The notes: generated from the letters alone by a model not told the origin. Shown: positions 8,524 through 17,400, counted from the first letter of the stretch. The stretch is 64,000 bases of DNA from Candidatus Hydrogenedentota bacterium (GCA_013359265.1 JABWCD010000030.1:1-64000), one strand, 5' to 3'. Program-made: numbers and translations.

Positions 8524-9000
8524 ATGCATCGAATGAGCGAGCGTACGCGTGATGAAGTGCGTTGCCGTAGTGCATCGTTGGAAGAAATCCTTTCGTTGCG
8601 CGAAGCGATCATCATTGCCGGAACGAACCGCCCGTCGGAGTTTCCCGGCGACCGCGACGCGGCCACGATTCATTTCGGCGCGTTTATCGGCGACGAAAAC
8701 GTCTGTTGCGGGACGTTCATGCTCAACGAATGGTTCGACGAACCGGCCTATCAGTTGCGCGGGATGGCGACGAAGCCCGAACTTCGCGCGCGCGGCATCG
8801 GTGCGGCGATGCTGGCCGAGGCGGAGCGATACATCGCGGAACACACCGCCGTGCGCCAACTGTGGTGCAGCGCGCGAATCGGCGCGGTCCACTTCTATAA
8901 AGGCATCGGCTGGAGCGTCGCGTCCGACATCTACGACGTGCCAAACATCGGTCCCCACCGCAAAATGTGCAAACGAATCGAACTCGCCCTTCGCGATTAA
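8524..9000 (+). CDS. GNAT-family N-acetyltransferase
   Basis: 158 residues with the GNAT fold: the acetyl-CoA loop region appears as LRARGIGAAMLAEAERYI (about 87-104), preceded by LRGMATKPE and followed by HFYKGIGW, the usual family end. The substrate is unknown. A second in-frame ATG at 8533 (MSERTRD) is an equally good start; neither has a strong ribosome site. It stands alone between the tRNA and a convergent hydrolase gene. Confidence 0.85.
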   Translation: MHRMSERTRDEVRCRSASLEEILSLREAIIIAGTNRPSEFPGDRDAATIHFGAFIGDENVCCGTFMLNEWFDEPAYQLRGMATKPELRARGIGAAMLAEAERYIAEHTAVRQLWCSARIGAVHFYKGIGWSVASDIYDVPNIGPHRKMCKRIELALRD

Positions 9001-9101
9001 ACCATGTGCGCGGAATGGGTAAAGGCCCAGCCCGAGGCGCGTGAACCTATCCTCGACAAGATCCGACACCTCGCGGTCCATCGTTTCCGTGCCCGTACTC
9101 G

Positions 9102-11129
9102 TCATCCCATGCGCCGGGTCGGCCCCATCCGCCTCCCTGCCGTCATCCGCCGCAACACGGCAAACGTCCCCGCACCGGCAATCAACGCGACGACGGCAGC
9201 GGTCGATCCGGCGCGCGCCGCCGGCATCGGCGAGGCCGCCTCGGTGGGGTCCGTCCCGGCGAGGAATTCCTGAACGTTCGTCAGACCGTCGCCGTCGTAG
9301 TCATCCCCCGGCAGCACGTCCACAAGCGCAGCGATGCCGTCGCCGGCATTGTGGTCGATGATGGTCTGCTCGAAGTTGTCGCCAAGACCGTCTCCGTCCG
9401 CGTCCGCCCACTCGTCCGGACGAAACGGAAACGCATCGACGCTGTCCGGGTAACCGTCCCCGTCCGAATCCGGTCCCGCTGACACGACGGGAAGCGTAAG
9501 CGCCGATGGGCGCGCCGCGCTGAAGTGGAGCGTCACTTGCGCGCTGGTGGCCACGGCCCCGGCCTCGTCCGAAAGGTCCGACCCGTCCTGCATGTTCTTG
9601 TCGAAGCGGTCGTAGTTCGACGGACCGACCGAGACGCGCAACCGGTGTCCCGCGGGAATCGCGATCGACACCGGCGGAATCGTCACGGTGACTTCGTACA
9701 CGGTCCCCGCGCTGAGCGGTTCGCGCGTCTCGAACCCGTTTCGCAACGACGCCCGCCGAATCCCGTCAACAACCAGCATGGACCGGCCATCGGGATATAC
9801 CTGCATAAGCCGCACGGCAAAATCCGTGTCCACTGCGTCGCACTCGAAATACAGCCGCGCCGACGCCTGCCCCTCCAACACCAGCGGCGCGGTGAGGACG
9901 GGCGTGGTAAACGTCAGCACGTCCGCGCGCGCTTCCACCCCGCTCAGATCGCCCGGCCCCTGCTCGCCGAGCGTCGATCCAATTGTCGCGCCGAAGACCG
10001 TCGGGACCGGATCGTTCGGATCGGAAGTGTACGAAAGGCTACCCGGCGTCGCCGGCGCGCTGTTCGCCAACGAACCATCGGCGTGAAGATAGAAGGTCTG
10101 CGGGGCCGTGCCTGCGGGCGGCCACGAAGCTGCGTCGATCCAGACGTCGTCGTTCATCCGGAAATACTCGATATTCGGGCGGGCCTCCCAGCCATTGTCG
10201 ATACCGCGCAGGTACCGGTCGAAAAACTCGATCGCGGCCTGAGACGAATAAAACTCCGCCGCGGGATACTCGAGTTCTCCCTGCGCCAGGGCGCCGATGC
10301 TGCTGTGCGCCCACGGGCCAATGACGAGTTTCTGCTTGCCCTGCGCGCCCGCGCCGCCGCTCGACTGAACGCCTTGCATCTCGCGAATCGTGATCGCCGT
10401 CTCGTGGTCGTACCAACCCGATACGTGCAGCATCGGCAAATCGATCGCGCTCCAGTCACCCGTCGTCGCCTCGACGAACTGCCACAGCGCGTTGTAGTGC
10501 GGATTGTTGCGCACAAGCGCGCCGCCGCCGAACGTACCTCCCACAAAATCGTTGCGGCTCTTCTGATACACCCCGCCGGGATAGTATTGGTCGTACGTTT
10601 CGCCGTAGTGATACACGATGGGCACGCAGCCCTTGAGCGACGGCGGGTGCTCCGCGGCGGTGTGCATCTGTACGTTGCCCAACGCGGACGCGCCCCATGT
10701 CCCCACATTGCCCGTGCACCACGGCTGGGCCGCGATCCATTCGACGGCGTCGTAGCCGTCCTCGCCCCGGCTTGGGCTTCCCGAATACGCCGCCCCCGCC
10801 GACCCGAAGTACCCGCGCCAATCGAGCACAACGAATGCGTAATCCGGACTTTCCAAAAGCGGGTCAGCCGAAAACTCGAACTCGAACACCGGCGCGAACA
10901 GGTTCTTGTTGTACGGCGTCTGGATCAGCACGACCGGCCAACTCCCGGCCGCCGCTGGCAAATAGACGTCCGCCGCCAAGGTGTGCGGCGTGTCCCGCAT
11001 GGGAATGGCGGCCGGCTGCCGGATATGCTCGTGCGCCGCCGCGCTCACAAGCCCGGCCTGCCACAACACCACCGCGCACGCGCGTGAAATCGAATTCAAT
11101 CGCACAATCCGGACTCCCTGCCATGCCAC
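9102..11129 (-). CDS. Secreted CocE/NonD-family serine hydrolase with calcium-repeat stalk and C-terminal anchor
   Basis: 675 residues. Signal peptide (about 1-32), an alpha/beta-hydrolase of the X-Pro dipeptidyl-peptidase S15/CocE type (about 40-320), a beta-sandwich S15 C-terminal domain (about 360-560), a stalk with thrombospondin-3-like Asp-rich repeats (SDGDGYPDSVD, DADGDGLGDNFE, DDYDGDGLTNVQE) and a short hydrophobic segment followed by Arg-rich residues. Nucleophile Ser148 in WGASALG, probable acid in HVSGWYDHE and His in GPWAHSS are visible. Family members hydrolyse esters or amides; the substrate here is unknown. The tail looks like a sorting or membrane anchor signal, suggesting display at the cell surface. 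Confidence 0.87.
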   Translation of the reverse strand: MAWQGVRIVRLNSISRACAVVLWQAGLVSAAAHEHIRQPAAIPMRDTPHTLAADVYLPAAAGSWPVVLIQTPYNKNLFAPVFEFEFSADPLLESPDYAFVVLDWRGYFGSAGAAYSGSPSRGEDGYDAVEWIAAQPWCTGNVGTWGASALGNVQMHTAAEHPPSLKGCVPIVYHYGETYDQYYPGGVYQKSRNDFVGGTFGGGALVRNNPHYNALWQFVEATTGDWSAIDLPMLHVSGWYDHETAITIREMQGVQSSGGAGAQGKQKLVIGPWAHSSIGALAQGELEYPAAEFYSSQAAIEFFDRYLRGIDNGWEARPNIEYFRMNDDVWIDAASWPPAGTAPQTFYLHADGSLANSAPATPGSLSYTSDPNDPVPTVFGATIGSTLGEQGPGDLSGVEARADVLTFTTPVLTAPLVLEGQASARLYFECDAVDTDFAVRLMQVYPDGRSMLVVDGIRRASLRNGFETREPLSAGTVYEVTVTIPPVSIAIPAGHRLRVSVGPSNYDRFDKNMQDGSDLSDEAGAVATSAQVTLHFSAARPSALTLPVVSAGPDSDGDGYPDSVDAFPFRPDEWADADGDGLGDNFEQTIIDHNAGDGIAALVDVLPGDDYDGDGLTNVQEFLAGTDPTEAASPMPAARAGSTAAVVALIAGAGTFAVLRRMTAGRRMGPTRRMG

Positions 11130-11420
11130 GGTGCCGACCGTTAATACACCGGCAAACGCCCGGAAGTTTCACACCTCCTGAAACGGTTTCTCGTGCCGTC
11201 TTCCAAATACTCCCACTTCGTAGCCCATCGCGTTGCACTCCCGGCGCGGTTCGTCTCGCGATCGCGATTTGCGAGACGAGGGGGTGTCTGCCTGACAGAT
11301 TGGGGCGCAAACTGCCGCTTCGTGCGAAACGACCTCTGTTTGATTGACAAATATGCGGTAAAAATTAAGAAAAATACGACTCAACCACGGAGACACGGAG
11401 AGCACGGAGATTTCGCCCTG

Positions 11421-11485
11421 CACCCATAAATGACGTCGAGGGCGGGCCGCCGTCAGGGTGACGCGGCGTCGCTGGTGGGTCGGCG
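11421..11485. repeat. 65-bp direct repeat, copy 1
   Basis: Begins CACCCATAAATGACGTCGAG and ends GGTGGGTCGGCG. A second copy at 13155-13219 has the same length with only a few substitutions. Both copies follow the words TCGCC near their left edge, so the shared block may be slightly longer. Confidence 0.85.
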
Positions 11486-11557
11486 ACATGGGTGGGGCGA
11501 AGTCTCAGGTGGGGCGGCGGGCTGGGTGGGGCGAGGCGAGGCCAGGGGCGAGGCGAT

Positions 11558-11730
11558 GGGTGGGGCGAGGCTCCGTCCGAGCCGCAGGGGACAAGGCGCC
11601 AACCGAACCAGTCTATAAGTTGCCTGATCCAGCCCCGGCTCGGTCCGAGCCGTGTGGGACAAGGCACCAACCGAACCAGTCTATACGTTGCCTGATCCAG
11701 CCCCGGCTCGGACGGAGCCTCGCCCCACCC
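11558..11730. repeat. 26-bp perfect inverted repeat enclosing a 68-bp direct duplication
   Basis: The sequence at 11558-11583 (GGGTGGGGCGAGG... to GAGCC) recurs as its exact reverse complement at 11705-11730. Between them two near-identical units begin GGGACAAGGCRCCAACCGAA at 11588 and 11656 (period 68). A small palindrome GGCTCGGTCCGAGCC marks the junction of the two units. The layout resembles a tiny non-autonomous element, but no target duplication was identified. Confidence 0.8.
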
Positions 11731-11821
11731 CCGGCACGCACGTAGTCCGGATCGCGTCCGTCCGCAGACTCCAAGCAGCTCATCGCACCGCGTTCGTTTC
11801 TCTCGTTTTCTCTCGTCTTCT

Positions 11822-11933
11822 CTCGTTACCGAATTTCCATTCGGTAACGCGCTCTTGAAAAGTTCCGCATTGGGATGTGCGTCATGCTTTACGCCGACGG
11901 CAGGGGGATCGAAGCAGAGCTTCTCGCTGAGAC
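11822..11933. repeat. Dispersed hairpin repeat family A, copy 2
   Basis: Hairpin GTTACCGAA-TTTCCA-TTCGGTAAC, then the tail CGCTCTTGAAAAGTTCCGC, and further homology to copy 3 through GATCGAAGCAGAGCTTCTC (11909-11927). Copy 3 is at 12971-13079. Confidence 0.8.
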
Positions 11934-12056
11934 CGGCGACGGCCTTGCCGAGTGGGGCAGTGAACCATCCCGCGTGTAGCCGTGCGCCCGGCGACGACAA
12001 CGACCCAGTGCGGGTGGACTGGTCCACGGTCGACGGCGATCGATTATCTCGTTCTC

Positions 12057-12755
12057 CTAAAAGTCCTGGTAATATCCTCCGGCGGCCCAGTCGAATTGGC
12101 CGGAGATACTACGCTGATAACCACCACCGATGGTGGACTGGTAACCCGACGCGACGTTATCGGCGCCGCCGCTGACGCTCGCGTCGCCCTGCGAGGCGGT
12201 GTTGTAATAGCCTCCGCTCACACTCGAATTCGAGCCCGAGGCGATATGCCCCCGGCCGCCGCTGACGCTCGAGTAGTCACCCGACGCGGTGCTGTAATAA
12301 CCGGCCGTCACGCTGGCGTATGCCCCGGTGACGTTGTTGTCTTTTCCAAAGACTGCACCGGCAACGCTCGAATAGTTGTGCCCGGGGCCCACAACCAAAT
12401 TATGCGAGCCGCCCCTGGCCGTGCTCGTAATGGAAGGTGTCTCGTTATACCCTACGACGAGATTGCCCAACCCCAGCGGAGTGCCTTCATCCTCGGTATC
12501 GCCGCTGCCGCTTCTGATGTGGACATTGCACGCCTCAAAGATAACGTGCGGCCCAGAAAGGCCGTTCAGTCCTCCGTCCTCCACGCGCATGTACTTCAGT
12601 TTCGCCTGCAGCTTACTGACTTGCTTCTGCAATTTGTCGACCTGGTTTTGCAGCGCCTTGCTCTCGTCCGCTGCACGAGTCGGTAAAGTTGAGACCAACA
12701 CGGCAACAATCGCCCCAATCGACACCATAACAGCAGAACGGAAAAACGAATGCAT
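12057..12755 (-). CDS. Exported YadA-head-like (Hep_Hag) repeat protein with coiled-coil segment
   Basis: 232 residues: signal peptide (about 1-29, ending TRAAD), a heptad coiled coil (about 32-52; LQNQVDKLQKQVSKLQAKL), a linker, then about five 15-residue repeats of the form YSSVSGGxxNxASG (about 145-222) and the end GGYYQDF. The repeats match the left-handed beta-roll seen in trimeric adhesin heads. A YadA beta-barrel anchor is absent and the coiled coil comes before the head, the reverse of classical adhesins; it may be a free or non-covalently attached surface protein. The ATG at 12755 is chosen for its signal peptide and for GAGGGAGA just upstream. It sits inside a repeat-rich stretch. 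Confidence 0.8.
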   Translation of the reverse strand: MHSFFRSAVMVSIGAIVAVLVSTLPTRAADESKALQNQVDKLQKQVSKLQAKLKYMRVEDGGLNGLSGPHVIFEACNVHIRSGSGDTEDEGTPLGLGNLVVGYNETPSITSTARGGSHNLVVGPGHNYSSVAGAVFGKDNNVTGAYASVTAGYYSTASGDYSSVSGGRGHIASGSNSSVSGGYYNTASQGDASVSGGADNVASGYQSTIGGGYQRSISGQFDWAAGGYYQDF

Positions 12756-12970
12756 AATCGATCTCCCTCTGTTTTGCGCCACGACACTTTCGTGGTGGTG
12801 GCTCATCCCGCGCCTCGCACGCGAAGATAGCCCCACCTTTGGACAGCCGCCTCGAAATCCCTGCAACACTCCATGATACACCACGGCCCGCCGCACGGGT
12901 TGCGACTGTAAAGGCGGTAGCCCTCGTACTCGCGGAACGGAGCTGGACTAGCGTCACCAGGCATTTTTCC

Positions 12971-13079
12971 CTCGTTACCGAATTTCCATTCGGTAACGCG
13001 CTCTTGAAAAGCTCCGCTTTGGGTTGTGCGTGATTCGTCACCTCGACGGCGCGCGAGGGATCGAAGCAGAGCTTCTCAA
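12971..13079. repeat. Dispersed hairpin repeat family A, copy 3
   Basis: The same hairpin as copy 2 and the tail CTCTTGAAAAGCTCCGCTTTG identical to copy 1, followed by the block ending GATCGAAGCAGAGCTTCTC. It is followed at once by a second hairpin (13087-13108) of the GTTCCCAA...TTGGGAAC type also seen at 53777. Confidence 0.8.
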
Positions 13080-13154
13080 GAATGCATTCCCAAATGGAGA
13101 TTTGGGAACGAGTAAGGTTAACGATGTCTCAGGTTGGACATAAAATTCGCCATG

Positions 13155-13219
13155 CACCCATAAATGGCGTCGAGGGTGGGCCGCCGTGAGAGTGGCGCGG
13201 CGTCACTGGTGGGTCGGCG
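13155..13219. repeat. 65-bp direct repeat, copy 2
   Basis: Partner of 11421-11485. It runs directly into CGGCGCCTTCACGGGCGGGA...CTCGATCCGCG (13215-13260), a second block which is repeated at 14006-14051. This shows the region was built by shuffling of blocks rather than a single insertion. Confidence 0.85.
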
Positions 13220-13271
13220 CCTTCACGGGCGGGACGCTCGTGCTCTTTTCTCGATCCGCGTGATCGGGGCG

Positions 13272-13562
13272 CTATCCGAGCCTCGACATGGCTTTGTCCG
13301 GGTCTTGCCGGCAGTCGAGCACCGCCACGACCCGGGCGATATCTTCTACCGCCGTGTAGTAGATTGCATACGGGAAACGCTTCGCGAGGAGACGGTGGTA
13401 GCCGTAGGCCTATTGGTGAATCCCGGCGAAAAGACGGAGCGAATCGATGTCCGAAAAGAGGGCGTCGAGAAAATAGTCACCGAGACCGGGCGCTTGTCGC
13501 TCGTAAAACCGAAAGCCGTCGATGAGGTCGTTTCGCGCCTCGTCGAGGATTTCGACCTTCAT
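13272..13562 (-). pseudogene. RelE/ParE-family toxin gene interrupted by an in-frame TAG
   Basis: From ATG 13562 the frame gives 50 residues (MKVEILDEARNDL..., ending AGIHQ) and then TAG at 13410-13412. The same frame continues for 45 further residues that are clearly the family's second half (AYGYHRLLAKRFPYAIYYTA, then VVAVLDCRQDP) to a TAG at 13272. A whole toxin of about 96 residues was therefore broken by one codon; members of this family usually have a coding residue such as Lys, Val or Tyr there. TAG also ends other genes here, so suppression is unlikely. The start overlaps the antitoxin stop by four bases. The C-terminal half holds the catalytic or target-binding residues, so the 50-residue product should be inactive. 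Confidence 0.85.
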
Positions 13563-13777
13563 CGGGTCTGCTTGCGAATCCAATCTTTGGCGTCGGTCCA
13601 GTCGCCGTAGTGCGATTGGCCCTCGCTGACGCGGTGTTCGCGAGCGCGCAGGACGTCCTCGTGCCAGGCGGGCGACGGCACATCGGCGGGGTTGCGTTGG
13701 AGGTCTTCCCATATCGATTCCATCGCCCGCAGTTTTTCCGCGACGGTCATTTTATCGAGCGGAATGACGACGTCCAT
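13559..13777 (-). CDS. Antitoxin of a RelE/ParE-type module (addiction-module component family)
   Basis: 72 residues of the putative addiction module component family (Unstab_antitox-like): MTVAEKLRAMESIWEDL near the start, SPAWHEDVLRAREHRVSEG in the middle and a C-terminal DWTDAKDWIRKQTR that would wrap the toxin. GGAGG precedes the ATG at 13777. Its TGA overlaps the toxin ATG, the standard coupled arrangement. The gene is intact although the toxin gene is broken, so it may survive as an orphan repressor or as protection against related toxins. Confidence 0.85.
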   Translation of the reverse strand: MDVVIPLDKMTVAEKLRAMESIWEDLQRNPADVPSPAWHEDVLRAREHRVSEGQSHYGDWTDAKDWIRKQTR

Positions 13778-13891
13778 GGGACAGCCTCCACGTTTCAGGA
13801 TAATGGTATCCGATGTGTTGCGCTGCCGCAACGCAGGCACGCGCGCGGCGCCAGTGCAACGTCTTGGGCGATGAATTAGAGCGAGGTAGTG

Positions 13892-13968
13892 GTCGGGAGT
13901 CAGAAGTCGGGAGTCGGAAGTCGGGCGTCAGAAGTCAGGAGCCAGGAGTCAGAAGTCAGAAGTCAGAA
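13892..13968. repeat. Heptamer tandem array, 11 units of GTCRGRA
   Basis: Exactly eleven contiguous 7-base units, mostly GTCAGAA, GTCGGGA, GTCAGGA and GTCGGAA, with one GCCAGGA and one GTCGGGC. It resembles the short tandemly repeated repetitive (STRR) heptamers known from cyanobacteria. Copy number is likely unstable. Confidence 0.9.
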
Positions 13969-14005
13969 TGGGACGCAGTTCGTTGTTCTCTATCCGCGAC
14001 GTCGC

Positions 14006-14051
14006 CGGCGCCTTCACGGGCGGGACGCTCGTGCTCCTTTCTCGATCCGCG
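14006..14051. repeat. Direct repeat of the block at 13215-13260
   Basis: CGGCGCCTTCACGGGCGGGA through CTCGATCCGCG, nearly identical in both places. Confidence 0.8.
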
Positions 14052-14202
14052 CGATCCGCGCGATCCGTGGTGCACAGTATCTACATTCATCCGTGGACAA
14101 GAGAATTTCCGAAAGCCTTGGCGCGCCGTGTTTCAGCGCACCCCGGGGGTGTCGAGCCGGCTGCGACCGTGAAATAAGGACTTACGACGATTTTGGCCGA
14201 GC

Positions 14203-14308
14203 ACCCCCCTTGAACCGTCAAAAGGCGTCGCGACACCCCCCCTCGTATCGTCAAAGAGCTTCACGTCAGCCCCCCCTTGTATCGCCGAAAAGTTTTCGCC
14301 GCCCCCCC
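14203..14308. repeat. Four-fold C-tract tandem repeat (G-tracts on the minus strand)
   Basis: Runs of six or seven C begin at 14204, 14236, 14270 and 14302 (periods 32, 34, 32). Each of the first three is followed by a related word (TTGAACCGTCAAAAG, TCGTATCGTCAAAGAG, TTGTATCGCCGAAAAG). The minus strand thus has four long G-tracts that could form a quadruplex with long loops. Confidence 0.75.
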
Positions 14309-14426
14309 TCCCGGGCTTGTCCGCCGTAGCCCGCAAGGGCGCACGAGGAACTTGTCCTCTGGAGCTTTAGGCGAAAAAGGGTGCAACGCGCTGGGCTATA
14401 GGGTAGGAACGAATCGGGCGCGCTTG

Positions 14427-14435
14427 TGCTATGCT
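14427..14435 (+). promoter_or_regulatory. Possible extended -10 (TGCTATGCT)
   Basis: TG, one base, then TATGCT, 36 bases before the ATG at 14471. No clear -35 is seen, so this is a weak call. Confidence 0.3.
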
Positions 14436-14470
14436 GCAAACTGGATAGTTGTGCAGCCGAGGACAGAGCC

Positions 14471-17400
14471 ATGACGCGATCGATTCTAATCCTACTAATG
14501 CTGTTGTCCGCCGTTGCGTGGGCGGACGACGCGCAACCCGTAATTGATTTCGGCAAGGACGTGAAACCGATTCTCGCCGAGCAGTGTTACGCGTGCCACA
14601 GACCGGAAAAGCAGAAGAACGGGCTGCGCCTTGACGTCCGCGAGGACGCAATGCGCGGCGGCGACAGCGGAAAAGCATTCGCCGCGGGCGACGTGGACAA
14701 CAGTCTGCTCATCCGGCTGGTGTCCGGCCTGGACGAAAAACGCGTCATGCCGCCGCAGGGCGACCGTCTGACCGAGGCGCAGATCGCGACATTGAAGGCG
14801 TGGGTGGCGCAGGGCGCGGTATGGCCCGACGACCTTGCAGGCGATGCCGTTGTAAACGTGGACCACTGGGCGTTCAAGGCGCCCGCGCGGCCAGCGGCGC
14901 CGGCTGTGAACGATGTGGCGTGGGTGCGCAATCCGATTGACGCGTTCGTGCTCGCGCAGCTTGAAGGACTGAACATCAAGCCGTCCCCGGAAGCCGACCG
15001 CGAGACGCTGGTACGGCGTCTGCACTTCGATTTGATCGGAATTCCGCCGGCCCCCGGCGAGGTCGACGCGTTTGTGAACGATACGTCGCCGTACGCGTAC
15101 GAAAGTCTCGTGAATCGGCTGCTCGCGTCGCCGCACTTCGGCGAGCGCTGGGGCCGCTACTGGCTGGACATGGCGCGCTACGCCGACAGCGACGGCTACG
15201 AAAAGGACACGGGGCGCCCCTACGCGTATCGCTATCGCGATTGGGTTATCGACGCGTTGAACCGCGACCTGCCCTACGACCAATTCGTGACCGAGCAGCT
15301 CGCGGGCGACCTCATGCCGAACGCGCCGGAAGGCGCGATCCTCGCGACGGGTTTCCATCGCAACACGTTGACGAACCGCGAAGGCGGCATCGACCCGGAA
15401 GAGGACCGGTGCAAACAGAACGTGGACCGCACCAACACCACGGCGACGATCTTCCTCGGGCTGACGATGGGGTGCGCGCAATGCCACTCGCACAAGTACG
15501 ACCCGATCTCGCAGAACGAGTACTACCGGTTCTTCGGGTTCTTCAATACCGCGATGGAAAAGGACGTCCCGGCGCCGACGAGCGGCGAGTTGCTCGCGTA
15601 TAGGGAAGCGAAGGCGCGCTTCGACGCGCAACGGGCGGAGTTGCAGAAGTCAGTCGATGCGTACCGCGCGCAACTGGCCGAGACGCTGCCGCAGTGGGAA
15701 GGCACCATCGACGTGCCCGAGCACGGATGGAACGTGCTCGCGCCGTTGAGTTTCGCATCCGCCGCCGGCAGCACCTTCAAACAACTCGAGGACCAATCCA
15801 TCCTGCTGACGGGCGATGCGCCGCTCCACGATAAGTACACGTTTGTGACGCGCGTCAAGGACCTTGGCATCAAGTCGTTTCGCATCGAAACGATGACCGA
15901 TCCTTCGCTGACAAAGACCGGTCCGGGCCGCGCGAACAACGGAAACTTCGTCGTAACGGAGGTAACCGTGTTCGCCGCGCCGTGGTCCGATCCGCTAAAT
16001 CAAAAGCAAATCGGCCTGAAGAACGCGAAAGCGCAATTCGAACAGGCAGGCATGGAGGCCGCGCTCGCCATCGACGGCGATTCGAATACGGGCTGGGCCA
16101 TCTTCCGCGATTCGGACACGAACCAGCCGAACGTGCTCACCTTTGAGACGACCGAAGACGTGGGCACGCCCGACGGCACGATTATCACCGTGGTGATCGA
16201 GCAAAAGTATGGCCGCAGCCACACAATCGGCCGGTTCCGCGTCTCCGCGTCGCAGTTGCCCGCGGACACGATCCAGTACTCCGACGCCGTGTACCAAGCG
16301 CTGAAAACGCCGGCGGACCAGCGCACCGACGCGCACAAGAACGCCATCCTCGATTACTACGCCAGCAAGGACGCGCGCATGAAAGAATTGCGCGCACCGC
16401 TCGAGGGATTGCTGAAAGCGGAACCAAAGCCGCCCGCGACCATGGCGCAGGCGATCGTGCAAAACCCCAATCCGCCGAATACGTATATCCACATACGCGG
16501 CGATTTCCTGCAAAAAGGCGACGAGGTCACGCTCGGTACGCCGGCGATCCTGAACCCGTTCCGGGCGCGCGGCAATAAACCTGACCGGCTCGATCTCGCG
16601 CGTTGGATTACGGACCCCGCGAACCCGCTCACCGCGCGCGTGCAGGCAAACCGGCTCTGGCAGTTCCTGTTCGGGCGCGGTCTCGTCGGCACGCCGGAGG
16701 ACTTCGGCGTCCGCGGCGAAAAGCCCACGCATCCCGAGTTGCTCGATTGGCTCGCCACCGAGCTGATGGCGCGCGGCTGGAGCACGAAGGAAATGATCCG
16801 GCTCATCGTCGGTAGCGCGGCGTACCGCCAGGCGTCGATCGATCGGCCCGATCTGCGCGACCTCGATCCCGAAAATAAGCTGGTTGCGCGGCAGAACCGC
16901 TATCACGTGGAAGCGGAAATCGCGCGCGACGTGACGCTCGCCGCGAGCGGACTGCTCCACGCGCCGGTAGGCGGTCCGAGTATTCGCCCCAAGCAGGCGG
17001 AGGGGATCGCCGAGTTGGCGTATGCGGGTTCCGTCAAGTGGGTTGAAAGCCCGGCCCCCGAAAAATATCGCCGCGGACTCTACATCTTCTTCCAGCGCAC
17101 CACGCCGTATCCGATGCTGATGACGTTCGATTGTCCGGACTCGAACGTTGCCGTCGCGCGGCGCGCGCGATCGAACACGCCGTTGCAGGCGCTCACGCTG
17201 TTGAACGATCCGGTGTTCTTCGAATGCGCGCAGGCGCTCGCGGCAAGGACCATCGCGCAAGGCCCGGCGGACGAACGCGAACGCGTGCGCTTTGCATTTC
17301 GCACCTGCATGGGGCGCCAACCGTCGGACGCGGAACTCGATCGGTTACAGAAATTTATGGCCGACCAGCGGGCCGCTTTCGCGGCAAGCCAGGACAGCGC

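Larger units (their letters stand above)
11130..12056. other. Gene-free repeat mosaic
   Basis: No supported gene. Contents in order: a hairpin GTCTCGC...GCGAGAC near 11250-11277; a purine-rich tandem of ACGGAGA-type units (about 11388-11411); a 65-base unit shared with 13155 (11421-11485); GC-rich GGGTGGGGCGAGG repeats; two 68-base direct copies inside a 26-base inverted repeat (11558-11730); and hairpin repeat A (11822-11933). Open frames across it translate to Arg/Pro-rich sequence typical of repeats. Confidence 0.65.
12756..13271. other. Gene-free stretch with repeats
   Basis: Holds hairpin repeat A copy 3 (12971-13079), a related hairpin TTCCCAAA-TGGAGA-TTTGGGAA (13087-13108) and the second copy of the 65-base repeat (13155-13219). 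The right end carries CGGCGCCTTCACGGGCGGGA, which recurs at 14006. No gene is supported here. Confidence 0.6.
13778..14470. other. Gene-free stretch with tandem repeats
   Basis: Holds eleven heptamers (13892-13968), the block shared with 13215 (14006-14051), and a four-fold C-tract repeat (14204-14308). A weak extended -10 for the next gene lies at its right end. No gene is supported. Confidence 0.6.

Noticed and set aside
11365-12027. 220-codon minus-strand ORF
   Set aside because: Made entirely of repeats (the 68-base duplicate gives a repeated peptide); composition unlike a protein.
13164-13610. 148-codon plus-strand ORF over the toxin-antitoxin locus
   Set aside because: Antisense to a recognised toxin family in a better frame.
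13892-14308. CRISPR array
   Set aside because: The 7-base and 32-34-base repeats have no unique spacers of fixed length and no cas genes nearby.
15995-17320. 441-codon ORF antisense to the PSCyt gene
   Set aside because: Shadow frame with Arg-rich sequence; the sense frame has domain motifs throughout.
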